Assembly (NCBI RefSeq): GCF_048771995.1
Contig: NC_133060.1
Span: 2,599,501 to 2,663,500 of the forward strand
DNA from: Taeniopygia guttata
Taxonomy: Eukaryota > Chordata > Aves > Passeriformes > Estrildidae
Length of the DNA: 64,000 nucleotides
Direction: 5' to 3'
Shown here one piece after another: positions 49,510-61,590 of the stretch. The notes under the pieces are model-generated. The model had not been told where the DNA came from. It did not search any database and saw nothing but the letters and a program-made list of their open reading frames with translations. How positions within the stretch are numbered: position 1 is the stretch's first letter; the number at the start of each line of letters is the position of its first letter. The position numbers and the translations under genes are program-made.

Positions 49510-50754
49510 GGCTACTTGCAGAAGGTGAAAAGGAAAAGGTCTGAGTCAGCAAGTGCTGCAGTCGTGCCTTGAGGGCACCTGCAAGAGTGAAGTCTTGGCA
49601 AGGCTACAGAACAGCAAATCCTGCACTCTGGTCTTGGAGGCTCCAGCCACAAGGACAGGAGACTCCTGTCAAGGACAGTGCAAAGCAAATGCCACGGTCT
49701 GCCCTCGAGGGCAGCTGCAGAAGAGATGCCTCGGGAAGGCCAGAGGTCACCAAGTGCTCTGGGCTGGCCACAAGCTCACCTGCAGGAGTAATACCTCGGG
49801 AAATCTCCAAGTCAGCAAGGAACGAGTGGCTGTGCCAAGGCTCCCTACAGCACCGCTCTCTCCGTCCTGTCTCGTCGCGTGCACAGAGCACTGTGGAGTG
49901 GCCTTGTCACTGCCAACACCTATGCCACAGCATGTCACAAAGGGCCCTTGGATACCCTGTCCCGTTCCATTCCACGGTGACCATGCTGCACCGTGTCACA
50001 AAGGGCCCTTGGATACCCTGTCCCGTTCCATTCCACGCTGACCATGCTGCAGCGTGTCACAAAGGGCCCTTGCACGCACTGCCACCTGCCCTGGGGCCAC
50101 CCCCAGCCCCCCAGAGTGGCCCAGGTTGGAAGGAATGCCTTGCCCCAAGTGTGTCAGACAGCCCAACAGGATCTTTAGGAACGGCTCAGACCATCAGCAA
50201 ACGCTGCCCTGCTCTGCGGGCTCAGAGCAGCAGGAGCCCCCAGGGCTGCCGACGCAGCCGCGGCGGGAAGGGCACGGGGCCCTGCACAGAAGCTGGCACG
50301 GCCTCCTCGGGACACGTCCCACATGGTGGCCATCCTAAGCACGGCCGTGTGACACAGACCAGGAACGTGTGGGCCAGGGCAGGAATGCTGCTCTGAGCCT
50401 GGGGCCCGGGGAGCGCTGACATCAGCCGCTGAGGCACAGTCCCCGCCGAAGCAGAGTTCCCCCGAGCCCTGGCAGCACCGGTGCCCGTCTGCTGCCCCAG
50501 AAACCTGTGCCCCAAAAGGGCTTCTCTGCCAGAGGGCAGCCAAAGCTGGTGTGTGTTGCAGCATTTTTCAGAGAAAGAGGACATGAGTTATGAGATTTGA
50601 GCTACTCCAGTCTAGGCCTCAGATTTGGGCCTTGTGAGGCCTTCAAGCCTCTGACGCAGTTAGAAATTCAGAGCTTGTGGCGCAGATAGAAATAGTATTA
50701 AGGTGTGACGGGGACCACTGGGCTGTCTGGGTGTGAATTAGTATACGTTTATAG
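49510..50754. other. Upstream flank of right MROH gene
   Basis: Mirror of 14,572-15,877, with a 60-bp repeat array at about 49,932-50,075 (about two units). No gene recognised. Confidence 0.6.
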
Positions 50755-50965
50755 TGTAAGGCTCAAGCCACTTTAAGGAAAAGGTAAACATTGTTAGCCT
50801 AGCAATCAGAGTGCCTTTGTTTCTGTAAACTATGTAGAAGCTTATATAAACTACCATCTTATCTCGAATAAACGGAGAACGTTTGATTAACCACATTGGT
50901 TCAGATCTGTGTTTGTCTTGTCCAGTTTCCCATTTTCCTGAGATTCCCTGGCTTTTGGTGTGCAC
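50755..50965 (+). mobile_element. Putative ERV LTR at the outer edge of the right arm
   Basis: Starts with TG ('tgtaaggctcaagccactt'), has TATA-like 'cttatataaact' at about 50,847, AATAAA in 'cgaataaacggagaacg' 30 bases later, and a T-rich U5-like part ending near 'ttttggtgtgca'. This promoter-to-polyA spacing is LTR-like. The end point and family are uncertain, and no target-site duplication was found. Confidence 0.45.
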
Positions 50966-52750
50966 TGGGGGCTGTGCTCCGTCCTACAGGGGCTGTTGGT
51001 AGCAGCACCTGGAGCAACTGGTGGCAACACTTGGTGCGTGTCAGATGTTGTTGCTCCTTCCCGGAATGATTTTTTCATGGAAGGGATTAGCAGTAGCACA
51101 GAAACACCAACAGCTACTCAACTTCACAGGACAAAGAGAATCTACCGAAACACTGTCATGTTTCCTTGTGCTTTTGCGTCTTTCTTGTACTCTAAAAGAA
51201 AAAGAATTGGCCCAAGCCCCGCTATTCAAATCTCCAGCTGCTGTGTGTCTTCCTGTGGCAGCTCACGTGCAAACACAACTGGCTGCCTGCTCAGCTCGGC
51301 ACTGGACAGCCACAAACAGGGAGGGCCCTGGTGAACATCTCTTTGGTCTGGTGGGGCAGCGAGGGCACAGGAGACAAAGACTGCTCCTCCCGAGTTCATG
51401 GGGCAACAGAGAGATTTTATTTCCCACGCCCCCCCTTACACAGGGCATTTGAAAGACCAGGCCTGGAAGTTCTCATTGGTTTGAGCTCCACGCCCCTTCA
51501 GGTTCTGGCCCGTGAGGTGCCTGCAGTTTGGGGAGATATTTGATTGGTCAAGAGCCCTGTCAATCATGGTAACATCTCACCCTTCTTTTCTTTATAAAAT
51601 TCTGTGCATTTTTCTCTGTCACCCATCTGCAAGGGCCCTTTGCAAACATGGTGACAGAGGACAGCGTGCATCTAATTTACACTGGAGCTGCAGCATTCCC
51701 CTCCAGGAACTGTTAGGGGAGAACTCAGGCCACAGGCATAATGCTTCTTGGTTACAAATGGAACTTTTCTCTAAAAGCAGAAAGCTATTTAACCCTGAGC
51801 CCATTTAGCCCTCAGAGGAAAACACAATTTTAAAAAACAATCTTTAAGCACTTGATCCCTTGGAGAAAAACCAAACTCCCAGAAAACAGTCTGTAAACAG
51901 AAAAACTGTTTGTAAACATGAGAAATAATTTGTAAACAAATCAAGTCCTTCTATGAACTGTCCATGAGGCAGGTGATCATTTGTAATGCTGTCTGTGGTT
52001 TCCAGTGTCCATATTTTAGGCATCTGTATTGTACTGTTGTAGGATTCATTGTAAAACATGAGAACAGACTCAGAGGGGAGGAGGGTGTACCCTCAATCCA
52101 ACCCCTTTCCCCTTTTTTCTTTGTATAATAAATAATAATAGGAACAGAACATGGATTTTGAATACTAGTAACTTACGCAAAGTTTCATCCAGGCTTACTG
52201 ATAATATTTTTCTTTACCAGCCAGGTTCAGGATGAAGAATTTGATTGGGAGATGTTTTGATCAGAGCAAGGAACTTGTTTGGGAGATATTTTCTGTATTT
52301 CTATTTTATCTAGTGCAAACCATATATTCTTTTCCCTTTGTTAGAAGTTAGAAATTTTTTTATTGACTTTAATAGCTGACCTTTAACTTTTAAATAGATG
52401 ACAAGTGGCAGAATTTCAGTGAAAAAACTTTGCAACTGCAATTTGCTTATGATAAATCCATGTTCTATGTGTACCTCAGTGGATATTCTTTGAATCATAC
52501 CAGTTTATCTTGAAGCAATGCAAGAAGAATTACTAGAATATTAAGAAAAGACATATACACATACTAGGACTTCTTTAAGACAATGATTTACTAAAATATG
52601 AATATCGATCTAATATCGATATCCGACTGAGACAGACAAAAACTCTCTAAGAGTTTAAAGTTTAAAGTTAGAAAGTGTATGTTTATTGAGACAGCCGGGC
52701 AGTACCTGGGACAATTCCCTAATTCACACTGCAAAAATCACAGGTATTAC
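50966..52750. other. Unassigned region between LTR-like elements
   Basis: Includes a minus-strand LTR-like segment at about 51,380-51,600 related to 21,465-21,680, then AT-rich sequence from 51,780 on. It has no counterpart near the left arm and no gene is recognised. It may be decayed retroviral DNA. Confidence 0.35.
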
Positions 52751-53681
52751 AAAGCTTTTTTATTGACAGAAGTCTTGAATACACAAAATATGAATGCATA
52801 TTCATATCCCTGTCACTTCCTCTGCTCTGCTTCATATGCTAATTGGCAGAAAGGCTATTAAGCATGTGTAGTTCTGCTCCCTGAAATGAGTCGGGGGTCC
52901 ATTTTGGGGAGGGGTGTAAAAATGAACAAAGTAAAATAAGTCTTCCTCGTTCTGATCTTTCTGCCTTTCCCATGCACACGTGACAAATGAATCCTTGCTG
53001 TTTTCCTGTGCTTAATGGATTCCTAAAGTATGGGAAGTCTGCAACTGTTTTTGTGTCCCTGAAATCTGTTTGTCACATTCTGTTTCTCATGATAAGCACA
53101 GCTACCCAAACATAAAGCTGACAAGCAATGAGTTAATAGATCCTGGATATCTTATCTAAGATCCAGCTACTGTTAACTAGGAACAAAGCCCATTTATCTA
53201 CTTCCACTAAGTCAGCAACATCTACTTTAACTATCATCTTAACTTCCTAAAATTCTTAATTCTTCCAAATTAATGGGGAATGGGGACAGGGAATGGGAAT
53301 GGGGACAGGGAATGGGGAATGGGAATGGAGACAGGGACTGCGAGTGGTGACAGAGACAGGGAATGGGGACAGGGAATGGGAATGGGGACAGGGAATAGGA
53401 CTGGGAATGGGGACAGGGACAGGGAATACGGTACAGGGATCAAGAATGGGGTCCGGATTGGTGTGGGAGCAGGACGGGAACGGGATGGGGGGACATGGGA
53501 ACAGGCAGGGGCAAGGGGACTATTGAAGGGGAGTAAGGAATGGGGCAGCCACTGCAGGGGGACGAGGCGTTGGGATGGGGGCACATGGGGACAGTTCCAG
53601 GGCAGGGGGTCCTTGACCAGCTGCCCAGAACCTCCACCAGGGTCTCCCAGTGCAACTGGAGCCGCTCAGCCTGGGGTGCCC
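52751..53681 (+). repeat. Second inverted repeat, left member
   Basis: Reverse complement of 63,070-64,000 (mirror positions sum to about 116,751). It comprises an AT-rich block, the GGGAAT/GGGGACA minisatellite and a GC-rich block ending 'cagcctggggtgccc'. The repeat runs off the right edge of the window, so the true left limit may be further left. Confidence 0.9.
53275..53480. repeat. Purine-rich minisatellite (GGGAATGGGGACA type)
   Basis: Irregular mix of 'gggaatggggaca' and 'gggaatgggaat' units; mirrored at 63,260-63,480. ORFs through it are artefacts. Confidence 0.9.
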
Positions 53682-53907
53682 TGTAGTAGATAGGGACAGG
53701 CGAACGGAAGATCACGGGATGTGACGGAAAGAGAGACCCTTCCCCCCTTCTCCCTGCCCCACGTTATCTATTAACCCCAGAAGCATGTGACCACACCTGT
53801 CTCAGTAGTTTTCCACTCCCGACTAACCCCTGAGACCCCACAACCCCCCTCTGACGTAGCAAAGACCCCCGAGACTATTTAAACCCACGAGATGAGATAA
53901 TAAAGGC
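53682..53907 (+). mobile_element. Short LTR-like element abutting the truncated TOG exon
   Basis: 226 bases beginning TG ('tgtagtagatagggacagg') and ending CA ('aataaaggca'), with 'tatttaaacc' about 25 bases before AATAAA. The features are those of a small avian ERV LTR. It is followed directly by 'gaaagtg', the middle of a TOGARAM2-like exon. Confidence 0.5.
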
Positions 53908-56900
53908 AGAAAGTGAGGCAGAAGGCGCTGGACGTGGTGGCTGAAATCATAGGCCTCCTGGATGATGCCATGAACCCTGTGATGATCCGCTTGGTAGAAG
54001 GAATAGCAAAGAACCTGAGCTCAAATGATGCCGGGGTTCATGCTGCAGCTGTGAGAGCGCTGGAAGAATCCATTGCTCATTTAGGTGAGGCTGAGCCCTG
54101 GCAGGGACTCCCCTCAACTGCGTCTCCATCTGTCCTACACAAGAGAACACTGAGTGCATTGACAGCTGCTGTTGACTGTGGAACGCTCCAGCTGACACCC
54201 ACCAGAAGCTGTGGAGGTGCAGCCCTTATGCACCAGTCCCCCAACAGGCTTGCATGTGATCAGCATTTCCCAAAAGTCCCAGGAGCCCTTGGCTCTGTGC
54301 TGCTTGTCTGAAGAGCAAGTCCTGGACTACAGCTTTGCTACAATTCAGGGGCAAAGGGGTTTTGGAGTTTGCTTGGGCCCCGTTTGACTTCCCAAAAGAA
54401 CAGCTTGGCTGTTGGCATGAAGGGACACTGGCCCATCAGAGCTTCTGCAGAGCAGCCACCTGGAAGGCTCTACATTATAGGCATTAGCTGCCTATTTTCC
54501 CTTTTTCTTCTTTGTCTTTTTTCAAAGGGGAACTTACAATTCACCAAGTTCATTTCTTTATAACAAACAAGTCTAAATCCAGCTGTCAATGGTGCCTTGT
54601 TCCACATATTGTTTTGCGTGGGGCAAGATTGCTCTAGCAAATACCTACATGGGCACTGGCTGCTCGAAATTCCTTTGCCACACAGATTTATGTCAGCTCT
54701 GAAAATGGCTGAAAAATTGAGTGTTTGAAGAGGTCTCCAAGGGGCATTTCCACTTTCTCCACCTCAGCTGCTCTGTGACTCAGGAACTGCCTGAGTCAGC
54801 GTCTTTCTGTGTCCCAAGGATGGGGTTCTTCCTTTTTGCTGTGGGATACAAACCCTTTTCACTGCTTACATGTGACTGACCTCTTGAGATCCCTGATGTG
54901 AAATGTTTTAACAAAGCTCCTGGTACAGAAGACAAGCTTGGATTTACAAATGTGAAAGGAGAGCTTTTCTTTTGGGATTTTAAACCCTGCCAAGTAGGCT
55001 GGAAGGAAAGATGAAAAGGATTCAAAAATCAGCAGAAATTTACTTTCTTGTATAAAATGGAGTTGCTCCTGCCCTTTCCCTCCTCACTGTCCTTTCTCCT
55101 ATGACCTCAGAAGAGTGAGCAAAAACATGTGTTTCACTTGTAGATAAAGTATCACTGATGAAAGAATTCAGCCACCAATGGAGCCAACTGAGCGGCCAAG
55201 CTCTGCTGGATGTCGCAGAGTGTATCGCAGGTATGGCCTCCAAATATACTGCTGGTAGTAAATTTTTGTCTGTGTTTGATATAGTTCAGTTCAGAAAATG
55301 AGCAGAGAGATTCCAGAAACAATGTTAGAAAAATACTTGTGTTTTGGTTACATTTCAGTCTGCTGTGTAGCATTTTTCTCTCTCTATGCCCGTATTTCAG
55401 TGGACATTATAAGAAAAAATGCCATTAACACTGGGAGAGGAAATGCCATTAAAATGTGGAGATGCCCAAATGCCAAGGCAATGGGGTCTGGGTAATTAAG
55501 ACACGCTGAAGTTTGAAACAGCTCTGTGTTGGGAGCTACAAAAACATTCTGCCAAAGACACCAGCTAGTCACTGATGTTTCTAATCCAGCTGTCGAGCAG
55601 CAGCCGTCTCTGGTGGGCTGGAGCTTTGAAGTGTGTTCTAATACTGCCCTTTGCTGTGTGCCACTGAGCAAAGGGAAGAGTCAGATTAGACTTTTGGCAC
55701 TTGAAATCAAAGTCACAGACATGGAGTCACCCCTTTTACTAGAAATCTTTCAATTGACTCTCTAGGGTGCATTTCCAAATCTTCAGTGTGGGTTTAGACA
55801 ACTCCTTAATGGGAATAAAATGCAATTTGACATTTCAGTCATTGTTCATGCAGAAACAGATTGTGAAATAATTTAGTAAAGGTACAAAGTCTGCCATGGG
55901 TACAAGACTCTGGTTGGAGAAATTAGTCCTGAGGGGTTGGTGGTTCTGTTTCAAGGACCACCAGCTGCTTTGCCCGTTTCTGGATCATGGGGCTTCATGT
56001 GCTATTTCACTGATCTTAGCCAGAGAGCCTTCCAAGAAGCAAAAGCAGAGGTAGATCCTTGTTTGCATGGAGCTTGGTGGGTAAGAAGCTGTGCCTCTCT
56101 CCCGGCAGAGCTCGTGGAGTGGGTTTATGCCAGGAGCCCTGAAGTCGTCCAGCACTATGCCCTGCCCGTGCTCTGGTCCTTCCTGGACAACAAAGCACTG
56201 CCTGTCCGCAGTGCCAACATCCGCACGGTGGCCACCAAGCTTGCCCTGGCCCTCTACGAGGCGATGGGCAACAAGCTGAAGAAATGTGCAGCCAGCAAGC
56301 CTCCACACATGCGGGAGAACCTCTCCAACATTTTGTACTGGTGAAGGCAGGATGTTCTCCAGGAAGATGACCAAGTGCTGAGTTGGACACCTCCAGATTT
56401 GACTTCTTAGCTGTGCCAAAAATGACAAAACACTAAGGAAGGGTGTGCATCGGCCCCCGCTCTCTCCATCGCCCTTCCTAGTCATGACATGGGGGGCCTG
56501 AAGAAACTCCAGACTGAAGACAAGGTGAAGGCTGAGCATGGATCAGCCTCACACAGAGGTGAGGGGGGAGCTGGGCCGCTCTCTGGAGGGAGAAAGGGTC
56601 CTGTGGCAGCCCAGAGAGCCTGTGCACATTGCCAGGGAACAGCTGTGCCCTGCATGTGCCCCTGCAATGAGCTGTGCTCTGCCAGAGCCCCTGGAGCTGT
56701 AGGGCTACTCAGCCGTGGGGCAGGGAGAGGAGCAGGAGGGTGCATGTGCAGCTGAGCATGGAAAGCACAGGGCTCTGGGCTCCTGCTGTCCCAGGGCAGC
56801 CCAGAGGCCAGGCTGTTCCTGTGGCAGCCCTGTGCAAGTGGGTCAGGGATTCCCCTGGCCTGCCTCAAGTGTCTGCCGGCAGGAACATGTTTCCCTGTGC

Positions 56901-57140
56901 AGCTGTTTAGAAGTTGGCAGGAAATGTGTCCCATGAAATCTAGAGCTCAAGCTGCTTTAGGTTTGCATTGTGGCATCTGTTAAAACTTTGTGTCTTCACT
57001 TTGCAGACCTGACTGGCTATCCTCTTACCAAGAGGTTTTTTCTGGACACTCCTGATTGTCTGTTACCCGCAAAGTCCTTGCTTCCCATCCAGAAGAGCTC
57101 TCATCCCTCCAAGCTCAGGAAGAAGCTGCCGCCTGCCTGA
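53908..57140 (+). pseudogene. TOGARAM2: TOGARAM2-like C-terminal TOG exons (copy 2, 5'-truncated)
   Basis: The first exon is cut: only 'KVRQKALDV...' onward remains (53,908-54,084), its start replaced by the LTR-like element. The later exons are 55144-55230 and 56109-56344, with a possible last exon at 57007-57140, all with intact splice sites and open frames. Residue changes include L to V, H to R, P to A and V to I in the first exon. In the carried frame the last-exon junction reads TG|A, a stop, where copy 1 reads TG|G, so the two C-termini would differ if that exon is used. With no upstream TOG exon and no acceptor, this copy could be expressed only from the abutting LTR or by read-through; it is classed as a pseudogene with that caveat. 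Confidence 0.72.
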
Positions 57141-58271
57141 AGAGTAGTTGAAGAATAGGATTTATGCATTAGTCTTCATAGATACAGATATACATATGTT
57201 CTGATATTTAGATGTAGTTTTGATTAAATGTATTTTGATTGTATCTTGAAATTTTATGACATATTTTTAAGTGTATATATTTTAGTTTTATGATTTAAAA
57301 AAAGGTAGATAAATAAATAAACTTTAAATAAGCCAAGCGGAGAATGTGAGACCCAGACCTATCTAGCCTAGAGGTTATGGGAGTGCAGCTCACTCGATGT
57401 GCCAGTGTCTCACCACATCCTTTCATCACTGGGCCTCTCCTCTTCCTCTTTTGACACGTTTTCTTTGTGTCATTTGTGCTGCTCTTTGTCATTTGACATT
57501 ACAACTCAGCCACCTATTGACATGTCTGGGGGACAATGGACCCACAAGATCCTGTATAGGCAAAAGTTTTCCATGTAGATGTATTCTGTGCTCACAAAAG
57601 GCCTGAGCAAAGAAATCAAGAGGAGTGTGCCCAAATCCCAAAGCTTTGCTCCTTTGCAACCTCACACAGATCTGGCTCACGGGTGTTTTTAATCACAATT
57701 TCATAGGTATGAAGAGGACATGAGAAAAGATGCACTGCTTTGGAAAAATCATCTGTATGTATATTTACCCAGGACAGCAGTACAACTGTGTTGTTTGCAA
57801 CCTGTTTGCAGAAGGATGATTGGACTGTGAGGCCAATAACAAGTGACCAGGGTTCCTCAAATCTTTTTACACTCCAGCCTGGGTGCCATTCAGACCACAG
57901 TTATGGGATAATACTGTAGTACATCCCACACACATTCTACCTCCAATAAAAGATTGGCTTGTCTTATTAGAGTGAAATAAATAGAAGAGTAATAAAATGA
58001 ACAGTTACACTCGTCACTTTGGAATGACTCTCCTGCTTTCCAGTGTCAACCCTGCACCTCATGCTCCCAAGGCTTGTTACAAACAAGTGTCTGAGATTGC
58101 TTAAAAATTCTTTGGCAAGGTTCAGTAAAAGCCAGATTGAATATTGAGCAACAGCTCAACAAAATTCAATGGCAGCACTCACACTATTACTTACTAGTCC
58201 ATTAATGCACAACAAGGAAAAAAAGTAACAAAATACAGTCAATCAAACAAGAAATGTACTGAGAACTATAC

Positions 58272-58302
<31 letters not shown>

Positions 58303-59914
58303 TGTGCATTTGAGAAGGGGACAGAAAGAGCAAGGATCCAAAGGAATACCACCTAAAAGCTTAAGAGCACTCAAGCTTAACTCCAGGTCAGCTGGAGCCT
58401 CCAGGAGTGGGGCTGTTGGCCCAGGATCCATTGTTGATGGGTGATCCTGCCAGAGCAGCAAACCTGCGAGCTCGCTGGCTCTGAGAGGCCCCACGCAGAG
58501 GGAGGCTGCTGCTGGCAGCCGCTGTGCTCCAGGAGAGCTCCAAGGGCCTCCTTTTGGAGCGCTGATTATAAAATAAAATGCTTCACCATGGCTGCACTTT
58601 GGGTCAGCAGCCTGCCTTTGAAAGAGGGAGAAGAAGGATGTCGTGCCACTGAGGCCAGAAAAGTGGTTTCCAAGGCTGTTCACAGAACACCCCAGGATCT
58701 CGTTAGACAGCACAAGTTCCTGGAGCGCTCAATGTTTCTGAAAAGCTCCAGAGGAGCTGGGTCCAGGGGCTGTTCAGCAAGGCCGAGGCCTGACAAGCCT
58801 TTCTCAAATCACTGTGTGGCCTGACAAGGCCGGGGGGATTCACCACCACAATCTGAAACATGAAGTTTTGATGTAGGGTAAAAAGCCACGGCCCAGTGGA
58901 AGTGGGTCATGTCCTCAGGCCTGTGGGAGAATCACAATGCAGATCCTTGTGGTAGTGATTCCATTTCTCCCCACTTTTCTAAATTCTTGGTGGCAAGGTC
59001 ACTTAGGTTAGACACCCAGCTCACAAGCAGTGCTCCTGAAGTTTTCTGCACAATGAATTAAAATGAGAATCCTGTCACATCCAAAAATTGTGTTCCGTTG
59101 TGGTTTAATTACTGTTTTGAAGAATTTCTAGAGCAGCAAATTTGCTTCCTCAAATATTTACTGTGCATGGCATGGAGCACGGAGGAAAGATTTAATGTTA
59201 AAAGCATCACCCTGGCAATGTTCTTTTGACAGGTTTTGCCCTGAGCTTTCCTTAGGATTATCTGAAAGATTCAATGTCACTAGCAGAAGCTCCTGCAATG
59301 GCTGCTGGCCAGCAGAGAGGGCTGTCAGCTGTAAAACAAGTGTTGCCACAAGCAGCAGCTTACCCAGGGCAGCAAATCAAGAGATGGGAAGGAGCTCATC
59401 TGAAGGCCAAGCCTCTTTTGGTCCTTCTAAAAGGCTGGAACAGTTCCTCGTTCCAATGAGGCGGGTGCTGGACACCACAGCTCTGTGTGAGGACTGGACA
59501 CAAGTCTGCTCCCACTGAGCGCTGCGATGGTTTCTGCAGGAGCTCTGGGCTCCTGCGTGTGGTGACACAATGAGGAGCCAAGGAGCCAAGTGCCCTCCGC
59601 AAATTCCAAATGGTGCAGGATGTCTCCCAGACCCAACCTGCCACCACCTACAACTCGAGCTGCCCCGGCAGTGCCAAATGCCTCTTACAAACTGACATCA
59701 GGAAACTGGGGGGTGAGTGTTGTTTCCCATGGGAAAGGGCTGGCGTTCATTCATGTCCATGGGCCTGCAACTGGAGCTGGTGCTGCATCTTTCACATTGC
59801 TTTAACCCCCCTGCCAAGTGCTATCTGTGGCTGAGAAAGGACACAAAAGGATTAACATGACACAGAAGTCTTCCTTTCACTTATTTCCTCTGTTAATGAA
59901 ACCCATCTAATTAA
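57141..59914. other. Non-coding part of duplication copy 2
   Basis: Mirrors 4,641-7,417 in the same orientation, including the (TG)n at 58,271-58,302. No gene recognised. Confidence 0.5.
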
Positions 59915-60015
59915 ATGAAGCATGAGCACGGCCAGGCTGAACCCCGCCATGCCTGGAAGCACGAGCATCCCCTGCCCCTGCGCCGGCTGGGGACTCATCT
60001 TGATTTCATCGGGGC

Positions 60016-60120
60016 TCAGAGTGTGTCCTCCAGGAAGGGGCTGCAGCCAAAGCCAGTCGGCTTTGCCCCGCCAGCGGCCAGCTCCAGGATGGTGTTCCCA
60101 GATGCACGTGGTGCTCCAGA
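60016..60120 (-). pseudogene. Degenerate Pim-like kinase fragment around the DFG motif
   Basis: The minus-strand frame ends 'ELAAGGAKPTGFGCSPFLED', which aligns by eye with the Pim segment that normally reads [18 protein letters not shown]. Here the catalytic DFG Asp has become Gly and the frame stops. A glycine-rich stretch at about 60,270 may be a decayed N-lobe. It lies downstream of the better-preserved Pim-like copy, so at least two Pim-derived pieces sit in tandem. Confidence 0.4.
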
Positions 60121-60403
60121 AGAACATGCCAGCTGTGCCTCGGCTTGCGGGGACATCACGATGCCATTGAGCTGCAGGGGGATGTTTCCCCTGTTCCAGT
60201 CTATGGCACCTTCACCGCACTGCCACCGCTTCTCCAACAGGACAGGGAGCACTGAGCCGCTCCCTCCAAAGCTCGCTGGGACCAGCAGAAGCATCTCCCC
60301 GGCTGCGCTCTCTCCTCCGTGCTGTGGCCACAGGGAAACGCTCCGGGGTTTTCTTGGAGTGCCACAAGACGCGTGCAGCTGGTACTTGCTGGGCTCCTGG
60401 ATC

Positions 60404-61590
60404 CTACTGAGTGGAGCGATGGATCTCTGCTGTCTCCTGGGCCAGGCAGGGCTCCTGCAGCCAAGAATGCTCAAAAAGGTCTTCCAGTGAGGGCCTGTCT
60501 GTGGGGTCCATGGATAAACACCACCTGATGAGGCGCTGGCACTCTGCAGTGACAAACCAGACACGGCCGCTCAGTGGGACAAGGCTCCTGTCCACGCTCT
60601 CCCACATTCCTCGGTGCCCAGGCCACACTAGAAGTGCTCAGAGCTGCAGCCAAAAGCTTTCCGTCGATCCTCCCTTCCGGATGAGAGCAGCACAGAGGCA
60701 CACGTGCCACCTCCTCCAGCTAAGCCCAGGAGATCAGCCTCCTCACTAGCTGCAGGAGCAGGGCGCTTATGTGCCAGCTGCCCCCTCCCAGCCCCATTGT
60801 TCCTCCCGAGCCTTGAAGGCACATCCCCACCTTGAGACACCTGGGGAGGGAAGAAGAGCTGGCTCCGGACGATGTCCTCGTTTGTGTGGAAAGGAAGGTG
60901 CCCACAGACCATGTCATAGAGCAGGATGCCCAGGGACCAGATGGTGGCTGGCCGGCCGTGGTAGCAGCCAAAGAGGATCCACTCCAGTGGGCTGTATGGG
61001 ACACAGGCACAGCTCATCAGGCTGATGCTGCTCCCTCCCTTCCTCCCTCCCAGCCAGCTCTCGTTCCACAACAGCCAGCCCTGCCCTCCCTCATCCCCCT
61101 CTGCCAGCAAAGGGGGAACCTCTGCTGCCTGGCTGGACCCCAGCATTGGGCTCGCCTGACATCCGTGTGTAGAACGTGTCCTGGAGGATCGTGCCGCACC
61201 CGAAGTCAATGAGCTTCGCCTCGCCCGTGGCCAGGTTGACGAGGACGTTCTGGGCCTTGATGTCGCGGTGCAGGACGCCGCGGCTGGAGCAGCGCCGCAC
61301 GGCCTCCAGCCCCTGGCGGAACAGCCCCCGCGCCACGGGCTCCGTCAGGAACCCCCGCTCGGCCAGCGAGTACCAGAGGTCCTGGCAGCGCTGCGGACGC
61401 TCCGTGACCAGCGCGAAGCCGTCGGGCAGCTCGAACCAGCCCAGGAGCCGCACGATGCTGTGGAAGCCGGGGCACGACACCATCCACAGCAGCGCCAGCT
61501 CCAGGGGCACAGGGGCGCCGCTGTGCTGCGGGGGAACCGCGATGCCCTCAGCGGGGCCGATGCTGCGCCGCGCCTCGGGCACCCCTGCCC
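60404..61590 (-). pseudogene. Pim-like serine/threonine kinase, N-lobe missing, splice and phase defects
   Basis: Three exon-like blocks: about 61590-61155, 61012-60841 and 60543-60404. They carry 'SIVRLLGWFELPDGF', the catalytic loop '[13 protein letters not shown]', '[18 protein letters not shown]', '[18 protein letters not shown]' and 'ECQRLIRWCLSMDPTDRPS', then 'HSWLQE' and 'ETAEIH', the order and wording of Pim kinases. The glycine loop and ATP-binding Lys are absent; upstream of about 61,590 the frame runs into an ERVL-like LTR. The first block ends without a GT donor (TCAGG|CGAG), and the second and third do not join in phase with the visible sites, so I call it a pseudogene. Pim-like genes are, to my knowledge, strongly amplified in songbirds. 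Confidence 0.75.

Larger units (their letters stand above)
37531..50754 (-). repeat. Large inverted repeat, right arm (13.2 kb)
   Basis: Mirror copy of 14,572-27,766. The outer end stops after 'gtatacgtttatag', which is the end of the SNRPB2 intron in the left flank, and is followed directly by LTR-like 'tgtaaggctc'. Differences from the left arm include substitutions, one fewer 60-bp unit, about twelve fewer CCATG units and about three more 53-bp AT-rich units. Confidence 0.95.
53907..59914 (+). repeat. Segmental duplication, copy 2 (direct repeat of 1,411-7,417)
   Basis: Starts inside a TOG exon and ends at 'aaacccatctaatta', after which it continues 'aatgaagcatgagc' in place of copy 1's 'tctggacctagg'. 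The breakpoints are sharp. Confidence 0.92.

Noticed and set aside
50966..51380. Possible gag or pol downstream of the LTR-like element at 50,755
   Set aside because: No retroviral protein motif could be read in any frame; a primer-binding-site-like stretch near 50,966 was too weak to call.
59880..59940. 'HLIRWVSL' on the minus strand, resembling the Pim 'HLIRWCLSL' motif
   Set aside because: Most of it lies in the duplicated block shared with 7,380-7,417, which has no kinase, so the likeness is chance.
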